From: Thermoleophilaceae bacterium
GTDB taxonomy: Bacteria > Actinomycetota > Thermoleophilia > Solirubrobacterales > Thermoleophilaceae
Direction of reading: 5' to 3'
Assembly: GCA_036378175.1 (NCBI GenBank)
Contig: DASUWY010000046.1
Location: 1 to 34,110, forward strand
Length of the DNA: 34,110 bases
Positions 15,790-22,580 of the stretch are shown here, in pieces (within the stretch, counting starts at the first letter, position 1; every line of letters begins with the position of its first letter). The notes below the pieces were generated by a model that saw nothing but the letters and a program-made list of their open reading frames with translations, made no database searches and was not told the origin of the DNA. Both the position numbers and the translations under genes were made by a program.

Positions 15790-16749
15790 GTGCGTAACGG
15801 GGGAGACAGCGGGTCACGCGCGGCCGACATCGCGGCGCAGCAGGTGGAGGCGATCGTCTCCGCGGCGCACGACGCCGCCGAGAAGATCCAAGCCGATGCC
15901 CGGGCCGCCGCGCGGCGCGAGGCGGCGGAGCTCACTGCGGACGCGGGCGCCAAGGCGGAGCGCATCCGCGCCGAAGCGGAGACCCTGCGGGACGAAGCGC
16001 AGTCGCTTCGCGACAAGGCCAAGGACGAGGCCGACCACATGCGCGCGGAGGCCACGCGGGTTCTATCCGAGGCGCGCGCGGAGGCGGACACCACGCGCGC
16101 GGACGCGCAGGCGGCCGCGGTGCGGCTCGCCGCGGAGGCGAAGGAGCGGGCCGACTCGCTGATCGCCGAGGCCGAGGCGAGCGCTCAGCGGACGCGTGGC
16201 GAGGCGGAGCAGATTCGTGCGGCAGCCGCGGCCGAGGCGGAGACGGCCACACGCGAGGCGCAGGAGAAGGCGAGCGTGGTGACCGCCGCAGCCGACCAGG
16301 CCGCCCACGACACCCGCTCGAAGGCCGAGGAGGAAGCGGCGAAAGCGGTGAGCGACGCCGAGGCGAAGGCGAAGAATGTGACGAGCGACGCGCGCCGCGA
16401 GGCCGACCGCCTTCTCCAGGAGGCTCGTGCCGAGGCGGTGCGCATGGGCGAGGAGGCGCGCCGCGAGAGCTCGGAGCGGGTGGCGGACGCGGAGCGGCTC
16501 GCGGACGAGATGCTCTCCGACGCCCGTGCCGTGAGCAACGGCCTGCGGCAGCTCGGCAAGACTCTTCAGGACCAGGCCGAGCGCATCCTCCGGGACGTGC
16601 AGGCGGGGCACAAGCGGATCCGCAACGACCTCCGGACCGTCACCGGTTCCTCTGCCTCGTCGACCGACGCCGGCTCGCCACGCTCTAGGCGAGGCAGCCC
16701 GTTCGACGAACTAGAGCTGCCGAGCTGGGCCGAGCGGACGGACCGCTAG
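15790..16749 (+). CDS. Ala/Glu/Arg-rich long coiled-coil protein, unknown function
   Basis: 319 residues from GTG 15790; a TTG at 15775 would add five. After about 20 residues, roughly 240 residues form an almost uninterrupted charged alpha-helix with repeated AEAE, ADAxR and AKxEAD blocks and few hydrophobic clusters, so a long coiled coil is likely. The C-terminal ~65 residues (KTLQDQAERILRDVQAGHKRIRNDL, then a Ser-rich tail ending PFDELELPSW) are different and may be a docking segment. The composition recalls DivIVA-like or Scy-like scaffolds and also phage/late-embryogenesis-like helices, but I see no diagnostic DivIVA N-terminus. It has no signal or membrane segment. Its stop overlaps that of modC in CTAG. 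Confidence 0.8.
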   Translation: MRNGGDSGSRAADIAAQQVEAIVSAAHDAAEKIQADARAAARREAAELTADAGAKAERIRAEAETLRDEAQSLRDKAKDEADHMRAEATRVLSEARAEADTTRADAQAAAVRLAAEAKERADSLIAEAEASAQRTRGEAEQIRAAAAAEAETATREAQEKASVVTAAADQAAHDTRSKAEEEAAKAVSDAEAKAKNVTSDARREADRLLQEARAEAVRMGEEARRESSERVADAERLADEMLSDARAVSNGLRQLGKTLQDQAERILRDVQAGHKRIRNDLRTVTGSSASSTDAGSPRSRRGSPFDELELPSWAERTDR

Positions 16750-17807
16750 GCCGGGGCCAGGCGAGTGGCGGCCGCCTTCCAGGTGGCGATAACGCTCGAG
16801 CCGGGGCGCAGGTCGAGCCGTTCGAGTGACGCGTCGGTGATCTCCGCGGTGAGCGGCTGAGGCGCGCTGAGTCCGACGCGCACCCGCGCTCCCAGGACCG
16901 TGACCGTGGTGACGGTGGCGTGCAGGTGGTTGCGCGCCGAGCCCGCGTGGTTCGACCCCGGCGGCTCGAGCTCCACCTCCCAGGGATAGACGCTCACGGA
17001 CACGGCGCCTTGCGCCGGCTCGGCGCTCACCACTGCACCGCCGCCGTCGAGCTCCACTCGCGTGAGGCCGGCCTCCCCCGCGCGCGCGACTCCGCTCAGC
17101 ACGTTGGCCCCGGTGAAGTCCGCCACGAAGCCGGACGCCGGGGCGGCCGCCAGCTCCGCGGCAGCGCCCTGCTGAACGATCGTCCCGGCGTCGATCACCG
17201 CCACGCGGTCGCCGAGCTGCGCCGCCTGGCCGAAGTCGTGGGTGACGAGCACCGTGGGCACGTCCGCCTCCTCGAGGAACGCGCCGAGCTCGCGAGCGGC
17301 ACGGGCGCTCGTGCGCGAGTCGAGCGCCGCCAGCGGCTCGTCGAGCAACAGCAGCTTGGGATCCGCGGCGAGCGCGCGGGCGAGGGCCACGCGCTGGCGC
17401 TCGCCGCCGGAGAGCGTGCCGGGACGGGCTTCGGCGATGTGCTTTGCCCCGAAGCGCTCGAGCAGCTCGAGCGCACGCGGCTTGCGCTCCGCACGCGGCG
17501 TGCCGCGCAGCCCGTAGGCCACGTTCTGCCAGGCCGACAGGTGCGGGAAGAGCGCGTAATGCTGGAACACCAGCCCGCAGCGGCGGCGCTCCGGCGGAGC
17601 ACTCGCGCCGCGCTCGTCGAGCCACACCTCGCCGCCGCATTCGATGCGGCCGCTATCAGGCGTCGCGAGGCCGGCGAGCAGCCGCAGGATCGTGGATTTG
17701 CCGGCCCCACTGGGACCCGCCAGCGCGAGGCACTCGCCATCCGCCACCTCCAGGGCGACGTCGAGCTCGATGGTCCCGACGCTCGCCCGCAGCTCAGCGC
17801 GCAGCAC
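16746..17807 (-). CDS. modC: Molybdate ABC transporter ATP-binding protein
   Basis: 353 residues. It powers molybdate (or tungstate) import with ModB and ModA. ABC motifs in order: Walker A GPSGAGKST (32-40), Q-loop in LVFQHYALFPHL, signature LSGGERQRVALARAL, Walker B LLLLDEPLAALD, and switch His in VTHD. The last ~65 residues are a TOBE/Mop domain, which senses oxyanion in ModC proteins. Start is GTG 17807, overlapping the end of modB by 14 bases. Genes run regulator-modA-modB-modC with overlaps throughout, so they form one transcript. Confidence 0.93.
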   Translation of the reverse strand: MLRAELRASVGTIELDVALEVADGECLALAGPSGAGKSTILRLLAGLATPDSGRIECGGEVWLDERGASAPPERRRCGLVFQHYALFPHLSAWQNVAYGLRGTPRAERKPRALELLERFGAKHIAEARPGTLSGGERQRVALARALAADPKLLLLDEPLAALDSRTSARAARELGAFLEEADVPTVLVTHDFGQAAQLGDRVAVIDAGTIVQQGAAAELAAAPASGFVADFTGANVLSGVARAGEAGLTRVELDGGGAVVSAEPAQGAVSVSVYPWEVELEPPGSNHAGSARNHLHATVTTVTVLGARVRVGLSAPQPLTAEITDASLERLDLRPGSSVIATWKAAATRLAPA

Positions 17808-18630
17808 CGCCGAGCGCTCCGGACCCCACGAGGAACTTGACCGTGAGGAGCAAGGCGCCGCTCACCGCCACGAGCACCGCCGACAGCGCGAGCGCGGCGT
17901 CGAAGTCGGTGGCGAATTCGCCGTAGATCGCGAGCGGCGCGGTTTGCGTGATGCCCCTGAAGGAGCCGGCGAACATCAGCGTGGCCCCGAACTCGCCGAG
18001 GGCGCGGCCCCAGGCGAGCGCGAGGCCCGCGGCGAGGCCCGGCGCGGCCGCCGGAATGGCCACGCGCGCGAACGTCTTCCCCTCCCCCGCGCCAAGCGTG
18101 CGGGAGGCCTCGAGCCAGCTGCGGTCGAGGGCGCCGAAAGCGGCCTGGCCCTGGCGGAGGTAGAAGGGCGCGGCCACGAAGGTCAGGGCCACGACCACGG
18201 CTGCGGTGTTGAGGGTGAGCGGGATCCCTGCACGCTGGAGCGCCGGGCCGAGGAAGCCGCCCGGCCCGAGCGAGGCGAGCAGCCCGATTCCCGCCACGGC
18301 CGGGGGGAGGACGAGCGGCAGCTCGATCAGCGTGGTGACGAGCTGCTTCGCCGGGAACTCCCGGGTGGCGAGCAGATACGCCGCGGGGGTCCCGACCACG
18401 ACGATCACCGCCACCGCGATCGCGGACGTCTCAAGGCTCAGCCGGAGCGCGTCCTTGCTCGCCGGATCGCCGAGGCTCGACACGAGCTTGGACGGGCTCG
18501 AGTGGGTGAAGATCGCGACGACCGGCAGCACGAGGAAGAACAGAGCGAGCGCGAGGGCCAGGCCCAGCAGCGCGGGAAACCAGGGGCGCGTGCCGAGGCG
18601 CGCGTGCGCGGCGGTGGCCTGCGCGCTCAT
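17794..18630 (-). CDS. modB: Molybdate ABC transporter permease
   Basis: 278 residues with about six membrane helices, forming the channel of the molybdate importer. The EAA loop that contacts ModC is visible (SWLEASRTLGAGEGKTFARV, then the IPAAAPG stretch), and ALGEFGATLMFAG is typical of ModB. Start ATG 18630 overlaps the modA stop as ATGA. Downstream it overlaps modC. Confidence 0.93.
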   Translation of the reverse strand: MSAQATAAHARLGTRPWFPALLGLALALALFFLVLPVVAIFTHSSPSKLVSSLGDPASKDALRLSLETSAIAVAVIVVVGTPAAYLLATREFPAKQLVTTLIELPLVLPPAVAGIGLLASLGPGGFLGPALQRAGIPLTLNTAAVVVALTFVAAPFYLRQGQAAFGALDRSWLEASRTLGAGEGKTFARVAIPAAAPGLAAGLALAWGRALGEFGATLMFAGSFRGITQTAPLAIYGEFATDFDAALALSAVLVAVSGALLLTVKFLVGSGALGGAAR

Positions 18631-19403
18631 GCTCCTGCGCCGGGCGCCGGCTCGAACCCCGCCGCCTGCAGCGCCTGCCGCCCGGCTCCGTGCAGCAGCC
18701 CTTCGATGAACACCTGCGCCTGCTTCGGGTGCTTCGCCCCCTTCACGACCGCCACGCCGTACGCCACCTGCGGCTGGAGGCTCTTCGGCAGCTCGATCGC
18801 CTTGAGTTTGCCGTCGGTGGCATCCACGTCGGTGATGTAGACGAAGCCGGCGTCCACCGCGCCCTGTGTGAGCTTCCCCACCACACCCGCCACGTCCGGC
18901 TCGTTCGACCGGACGTTCCCGAGCAGCTTTGCCTGCTGTGCCTTCGGCAGGCCGGACAGCACCTGGCGCGTATAGGCCCCCACGGGCACGGTTGGCGATC
19001 CCATCGCGATCGTCACCCCGGGCTTCTCGAGGTCCGCCAGCGACGCCACCTTGCCGGCCTTCGCCGGTACGGCGATCACGAGCCGGTTGCCCGCGAACAC
19101 CACCGGCTTCTCGACGAGACCCTTCTGGAACAGCTGCTCCGGGAGCTTCGTGTTGGCGGAGGCGAAGACGTCCGGCTTCACGCCCTGCTCGATCTGGGCG
19201 GCGAGCTCATCGGAGCCGGCGAACGAGGCGCGAACGTTCGCTTGCCGGAACTTCTGCGCGTACTGGTCGAAGGCGTCCTTGAGCGATGCCGCGGCGGACA
19301 CCACGAGGTCCGGCCTGCCGCTGCTCGACGACCCGCCGGAGCCGCAACCGGCGGGCGCCACGGCGAGCATCGCCACCGCTGCGAGCGCCATCCAGCGCCT
19401 CAA
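18627..19403 (-). CDS. modA: Molybdate-binding lipoprotein
   Basis: 258 residues. Periplasmic-type solute receptor of the molybdate transporter, held to the membrane as a lipoprotein: hydrophobic start followed by PAGC with Cys20. Conserved ligand segments include VVSAAASLKDAF and the SDELAAQIEQGVKPDVFASAN region. I chose a TTG start at 19403 on two grounds: GGAG at 19413-19410 lies 6 bases upstream, and TTGA overlaps the stop of the regulator gene. A downstream ATG at 19391 is the alternative. Confidence 0.93.
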   Translation of the reverse strand: MRRWMALAAVAMLAVAPAGCGSGGSSSSGRPDLVVSAAASLKDAFDQYAQKFRQANVRASFAGSDELAAQIEQGVKPDVFASANTKLPEQLFQKGLVEKPVVFAGNRLVIAVPAKAGKVASLADLEKPGVTIAMGSPTVPVGAYTRQVLSGLPKAQQAKLLGNVRSNEPDVAGVVGKLTQGAVDAGFVYITDVDATDGKLKAIELPKSLQPQVAYGVAVVKGAKHPKQAQVFIEGLLHGAGRQALQAAGFEPAPGAGA

Positions 19404-19795
19404 CCCGAACTCCTCTCGACCATCACCGACGTCGCCTTCACAGCCGCCGTGGCTGGGACGCCGGGCGCGAGACCAAGCTCCTCCACCGCATCCCGGGTGA
19501 CCGCCGCCGTGATCCTGTGCGGGCCCGCCTCGATCTCCACGAGCGCCATCACGCCGTCCACCTCCACGGAGGTGACCACACCCGGGAAGCGATTGCGCGC
19601 GGACAGCTGATCTCCGGCTTGGTGCCGCTGGGGTCGCTCGGACAGCCGCTCGACCTCCCGCCGCGGAACGAGCCTGCGGTTGGAGGAGTCGCGCTTCGTG
19701 CGCAACTTGCCCGCCCGCTCCCAGCGCCGCAGCGTGTCCGTGCTCACGCCTATCGCGCGTGCCGCCTCGCCCAGAGTCAGGTCCTTGGTAGGCAT
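19400..19795 (-). CDS. HTH-Mop fusion, putative molybdate-responsive regulator
   Basis: 131 residues in two parts. Residues 4-55 are a MerR/excisionase-type helix-turn-helix (LTLGEAARAIGVSTDTLRRW, then NRRLVPRREVERL). Residues about 65-128 are a single Mop/TOBE molybdate-binding domain (SARNRFPGVVTSVEVDGVMA to AVKATSVMVERS). This differs from ModE, which has a winged helix and paired Mop domains, but the job is likely the same: sensing molybdate and controlling the mod operon of which it is the first gene. A 19-base near-palindrome lies 7 bases before its ATG (19795) and is a natural operator candidate. Confidence 0.87.
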   Translation of the reverse strand: MPTKDLTLGEAARAIGVSTDTLRRWERAGKLRTKRDSSNRRLVPRREVERLSERPQRHQAGDQLSARNRFPGVVTSVEVDGVMALVEIEAGPHRITAAVTRDAVEELGLAPGVPATAAVKATSVMVERSSG

Positions 19796-19802
19796 GGTCT
19801 CT

Positions 19803-19821
19803 GCCTAAGCATTGCATAGGC
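19803..19821. promoter_or_regulatory. Near-perfect 19-bp palindrome, candidate mod operator
   Basis: GCCTAAGCATTGCATAGGC matches its reverse complement except at one symmetric position and the centre: GCCTA-w-GCA-n-TGC-w-TAGGC. It lies 7 bases before the mod regulator start and 40 bases before the divergent CBS gene. It is A+T-rich for this genome. The pattern does not resemble the E. coli ModE site. Confidence 0.55.
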
Positions 19822-19848
19822 AGCCGTGCGACGCCGGAATCGAGGCGG

Positions 19849-19854
19849 TACGAT
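19849..19854 (+). promoter_or_regulatory. Candidate -10 box of the CBS gene (leaderless)
   Basis: TACGAT fits TAnnnT and ends 7 bases before the ATG at 19862, where transcription would begin at or next to the start codon. No Shine-Dalgarno precedes that ATG. The -35 match is poor. Confidence 0.35.
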
Positions 19855-19861
19855 CAGCGCC

Positions 19862-20281
19862 ATGGCTGAGGACTGCGGCAACGTGAAGATCGCCGTCGGC
19901 GACGCCGCCGACCAGGCTGTGGCGGACGTGATGATCAAGCGGCCGAAGACACTTCCGCTCGAGGCCACCGTGGGCGACGTGCGGCGCCTGTTCGAGAACG
20001 GCAGCGTGCAGACGGGACTCCTCGTGGACGACGGTCGCTTTCGCGGGGCCATCGAGCGGCCGAACGTGCCGGACTCGGCGGCGGACGATGCGCCCGCAAT
20101 CGACTTCGCCATCACACCGACCGCAAAGGTCCATCCGAGCACGCCGATGAGCGAGGCGATAGCACTGCTGGACGCCGAGTCCGCGCGCCGGCTCGTGGTG
20201 GTGGACGAGGACGGCGAGACGTTGCGCGGCCTCGTCGCCCTCAATTCCTCGCGCAGCGGCTTCTGCGGCGGCGGCGAGTAG
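19862..20281 (+). CDS. CBS-pair domain protein
   Basis: 139 residues made of two CBS motifs (about 17-75 and 82-135), the fold that binds adenosine nucleotides and regulates partner proteins. Visible: VADVMIKRPKTLPLEATVGD, GLLVDDGRFRGAIE, then a second unit AKVHPSTPMSEAIALLD, RRLVVVDEDGETLRGLVAL. No other domain is attached, so it acts alone or in trans on an unknown partner. Tail SGFCGGGE contains one Cys. It is divergent from the mod operon and is followed by a strong terminator at 20302-20320. Confidence 0.85.
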   Translation: MAEDCGNVKIAVGDAADQAVADVMIKRPKTLPLEATVGDVRRLFENGSVQTGLLVDDGRFRGAIERPNVPDSAADDAPAIDFAITPTAKVHPSTPMSEAIALLDAESARRLVVVDEDGETLRGLVALNSSRSGFCGGGE

Positions 20282-20290
20282 GCGTCTGGC

Positions 20291-20824
20291 TCATGAGAAA
20301 AGCCGCCCGTTGCGGGCGGCTTTTTCAGTGGAGCTAGTCGGGCTCGAACCGACGACCTCTGCCATGCCATGGCAGCGCTCTCCCAACTGAGCTATAGCCC
20401 CAAGCTCGTATGTCTCGGCCGAGTGTACCCCCGTCTTCTGGTTATTCAACGAGGGACTCAGACGCAAATGAATGGCCGATCTGCCAGCTACCAAGGATAT
20501 CGGCAGGAAGTAGCAGCTCCGTAGCTCGAGACAGCACGCCGCTACCGCGTCGATCTCGTCGGCCGAGTAGGTGGTTCGCACATATCCCGCGGGGGTGAGC
20601 CGACTTGTGGCGAGTTGGACCGACACGACAGCGCCACGCTTGACCGCCCACTTGCACTGCACGCGCAGCGGCCGTGACCCCACGTCGAAGATCAGGTCGT
20701 AGCGTCCGCCTTCCATCAGGGGTCGGTAAACCCCCATTCCCAAGCGCACGGCTTCGGCCGCGACGTTACAGTGCCCCTGACCCGCAACGAGGAGGAGAGA
20801 ATGGCCCGTTTCGTCTTGGTCCAC
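20291..20824 (-). CDS. PD-(D/E)XK homing-endonuclease-like gene reading into tRNA-Ala
   Basis: The frame resembles group I intron-associated PD-(D/E)XK endonucleases (I-Ssp6803I type): GRYDLIFD (catalytic Asp), RVQCKWA (Q-x-K motif), a Y-x-ADEIDAVAACC segment, and the NNQKTGVHSAETYEL end. Residues 1-141 (20824-20402) are non-tRNA sequence; the frame then enters tRNA-Ala at its first base without a stop and continues to TGA at 20291, reading the tRNA as AIAQLGER...GSSPTSS. The N-terminus is weak: GTG 20824 (or a start at 20887) would overlap the hydrolase gene and its ribosome site, and the first helix looks shortened, so the gene may be decaying. G+C over 20401-20520 is about 55 percent by count, far below neighbours (77 percent for 8761-8820), suggesting transfer. 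Confidence 0.7.
   Translation of the reverse strand: MDQDETGHSLLLVAGQGHCNVAAEAVRLGMGVYRPLMEGGRYDLIFDVGSRPLRVQCKWAVKRGAVVSVQLATSRLTPAGYVRTTYSADEIDAVAACCLELRSCYFLPISLVAGRSAIHLRLSPSLNNQKTGVHSAETYELGAIAQLGERCHGMAEVVGSSPTSSTEKAARNGRLFS
20302..20320. terminator. Bidirectional intrinsic terminator
   Basis: GCCGCCCG (20302-20309), loop TTG, CGGGCGGC (20313-20320): an 8-bp stem of G-C pairs, flanked by AAAA on the left and TTTTT (20321-20325) on the right. It can stop both the plus-strand CBS transcript and the minus-strand tRNA transcript. It is the only textbook intrinsic terminator I see in the window. Confidence 0.9.
20329..20401 (-). tRNA. tRNA-Ala (anticodon GGC)
   Basis: 73 bases, CCA not encoded. 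Acceptor GGGGCTA pairs with TAGCTCC including the G3-U70 pair that marks alanine tRNAs. D arm GCTC...GAGC, anticodon stem CTGCC/GGCAG with loop ATGGCAT (anticodon GGC), T arm GTCGG TTCGAGC CCGAC, discriminator A. There is no intron. Its first base (20401) directly follows the last non-tRNA codon of the endonuclease-like gene. A terminator follows 8 bases after its 3' end. Confidence 0.97.
20422..20449 (-). promoter_or_regulatory. Candidate tRNA-Ala promoter inside the endonuclease frame
   Basis: On the minus strand TTGAAT (20449-20444), a 16-base spacer and TACACT (20427-20422). Transcription would start near 20415, about 14 bases before the tRNA. The same bases encode the LNNQKTGVHS residues of the endonuclease-like protein. 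Confidence 0.5.
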
Positions 20825-21550
20825 GGCGCGTTCAGCGGCGCCTGGGTGTGGGAGCGCGTCGCCGACGAGCTGCGCTCGGCCGGCCACACCGTGGAGGCAT
20901 TCGACCTCCCCGGCTCAGGCGACGACCAGACGCCCCCGGAGGGAGTGACGCTCGACGCCTACGCGAACCGCATCTGCGACGCGCTCGCCGAGAGCGACGA
21001 GCCCGCCATCCTCGTTGGCCACAGCATGGGCGGGGTGGCGATCACGCAGGCCGCCGGCCGCTCCCCGAAGCGCATCTCCCTGCTCGTGTACGTGGCGGCG
21101 TTCATGCCCCAGCACGGCCAGAGCCTGCTTGACCTGACCCACACACCGGAAGGGCAGGACGACCAGGTGCAGGCCAACCTCGTGGTGGAGGGCGATCCGC
21201 CCATGGCCACGCTGCCCGTGGCCGCCGCGCGCGATGTCCTGTACGCCAGCTGCACGGACGAGCAGGCGGCCTGGGCAGGCGCGCGGATGCGACCGCAGGC
21301 CGTTGCCCCGTTCGCCACCCCGGTACTCATCGACGACGCGAGGTCCTACGCCCTCCCGCGCGCGTACGTGATCTGCAACCAGGATCGCGCGATCCCGCCG
21401 GCTCTTCAGCGCCGGATGATCAGCGAGACACCCTGCGCCGAGGTGATCGAGCTCGACACCGACCATTCGGCCTGGCTCTCGGCCACGGACGAGGTGGTGA
21501 CCGCGCTCGGCCGGCTGGCGGAAGTGCCCGCTGTGTCGAACGTCGACTAA
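20801..21550 (+). CDS. Alpha/beta hydrolase (plant methylesterase-like/SABP2 group)
   Basis: 249 residues. A serine hydrolase of the alpha/beta fold, likely an esterase or lactonase in the cytosol. Visible: oxyanion region FVLVHGAFSGAWVW (4-17), nucleophile elbow GHSMGG with S75, acid in CNQDRAIP, and His in DTDHSAWLS near the end. Start ATG 20801 has a good GGAGGAG ribosome site just before it; an upstream GTG at 20771 is less likely. The resemblance to hydroxynitrile lyase/salicylate methylesterase-like proteins is general and does not fix the substrate. Its stop overlaps that of rsfS as CTAA (21547-21550). Confidence 0.9.
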   Translation: MARFVLVHGAFSGAWVWERVADELRSAGHTVEAFDLPGSGDDQTPPEGVTLDAYANRICDALAESDEPAILVGHSMGGVAITQAAGRSPKRISLLVYVAAFMPQHGQSLLDLTHTPEGQDDQVQANLVVEGDPPMATLPVAAARDVLYASCTDEQAAWAGARMRPQAVAPFATPVLIDDARSYALPRAYVICNQDRAIPPALQRRMISETPCAEVIELDTDHSAWLSATDEVVTALGRLAEVPAVSNVD

Positions 21551-21909
21551 CCGACAGAGCGCGCCGGCACCTCGCCCCAGAGCTGCTCGAGCCGGTAGAA
21601 CGAGCGCGCCTCCGGGGTGAATATGTGCACCACGCAGTCGAGGTAGTCCATCAGGATCCAGCGCGCCTGCCGCTCGCCCTCCGTGCGCCGAGGCAGCAGA
21701 CCGTCGCGATCCTTCAGCTCCTTGTAGATCGCGTCGTGCACGGCCTTCGTCTGCCGCTCCGTGTTGCCGCTGCAGATCACGAAGTAGTCGGTGTAGCCCA
21801 CCACCCCGCGCAGGTCGAGGATCCGCACGTCGATCGCCTTCTTGTCGGAGGCGATCTCAGCGATCTGCTCGGCGAGCGCCAGCGAGCGTTCCTCGGACGA
21901 GGACGTCAT
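21547..21909 (-). CDS. rsfS: Ribosomal silencing factor RsfS
   Basis: 120 residues. RsfS binds L14 on the large subunit and blocks joining of the subunits when nutrients fall. The family core is clear: LDLRGVVGYTDYFVICSGNT, and the C-terminal WILMDYLDCVVHIFTPEARSFYRLEQLW. Start ATG 21909 overlaps the nadD stop as ATGA. nadD-rsfS adjacency is usual. It is the last gene of the long minus-strand cluster here. Confidence 0.96.
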   Translation of the reverse strand: MTSSSEERSLALAEQIAEIASDKKAIDVRILDLRGVVGYTDYFVICSGNTERQTKAVHDAIYKELKDRDGLLPRRTEGERQARWILMDYLDCVVHIFTPEARSFYRLEQLWGEVPARSVG

Positions 21910-22580
21910 GACTCCGTCGCCACCGGCGCCGACGCCCCGTACAGGCTCTGCGCCCCGATGTAGTTCGCCACCTTCTCCGGCACGAGGTAACGGATCGGCT
22001 TGCCCTGGCGAGCCCGCCGCCGCACCATCGACGACGACACGTCCACCCGCGGCATCTCGAAGAACACGAGCCGCTCCGCGCCCCGCAGGCCCGACAGCTT
22101 CACTCCGATCGCCGGTCGCGGCCAGCCGCTGCGCTCCACGACGGCGATCGTCGCCAGCGAAAGCACCTCCTCCGGCTCGTGCCACGAGCGCAGCGATGCG
22201 GCCTGGTCGCCGCCCAGGATGAGGAACAGCTCGTCGTCAGGAGAGCGAGAGCGCAGCTCGCGCAGAGTGTCCACCGTGTACGACGGCCCCTCCCGCTCGA
22301 GCTCCAGGCGCGACAACGAGAACCGCTCGTCCGCGGACACGGCAAGCTCGCACATCTCGTAGCGCGCCTCGGCGCCCGGGTCCCCCTCCACCTCCCGGTG
22401 AGGCGGCACGCCGGCGGGGATCCACACCACCGTGTCCAGCCCGAGGCAGACCAGCGCCTCCTGCGCGCAGATCAAATGTCCGATATGGGGCGGGTTGAAG
22501 GTGCCGCCCAGGATTCCAACTCGCGCGGCCGCTACTCCCTCACCTGCCCGGAGCCCTCGACCACGTACTTGTACGTGCAC
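21906..22580 (-). CDS. nadD: Nicotinate-nucleotide adenylyltransferase
   Basis: NadD joins nicotinate mononucleotide and ATP to make deamido-NAD. The core has the family motifs GILGGTFNPPHIGHL (nucleotide-binding T/HxGH) and the later VDVSSSMVRRRARQGKPIRYLVP. The start is a problem: no ATG, GTG or TTG lies just before the conserved RVGILGG. The nearest in-frame canonical codon is GTG 22580, which overlaps proA by 49 bases and adds about 22 residues with no ribosome site. A purine-rich stretch (GGTGAGGGAG) at the proA stop suggests real initiation near 22530 at a rare codon such as GTA. 224 residues as given; roughly 200 if started at the core. Confidence 0.88.
   Translation of the reverse strand: MHVQVRGRGLRAGEGVAAARVGILGGTFNPPHIGHLICAQEALVCLGLDTVVWIPAGVPPHREVEGDPGAEARYEMCELAVSADERFSLSRLELEREGPSYTVDTLRELRSRSPDDELFLILGGDQAASLRSWHEPEEVLSLATIAVVERSGWPRPAIGVKLSGLRGAERLVFFEMPRVDVSSSMVRRRARQGKPIRYLVPEKVANYIGAQSLYGASAPVATES

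Noticed and set aside
20302-20325. Possible attachment site of an integrated element at the tRNA 3' end
   Set aside because: No integrase gene and no second copy of the tRNA 3' end is visible in the window.
20329-20401. The AIAQLGER...GSSPTSS peptide as a real protein domain
   Set aside because: It is the translation of the tRNA-Ala gene; this kind of string is a known annotation artefact, although the read-through itself is reported as a finding.
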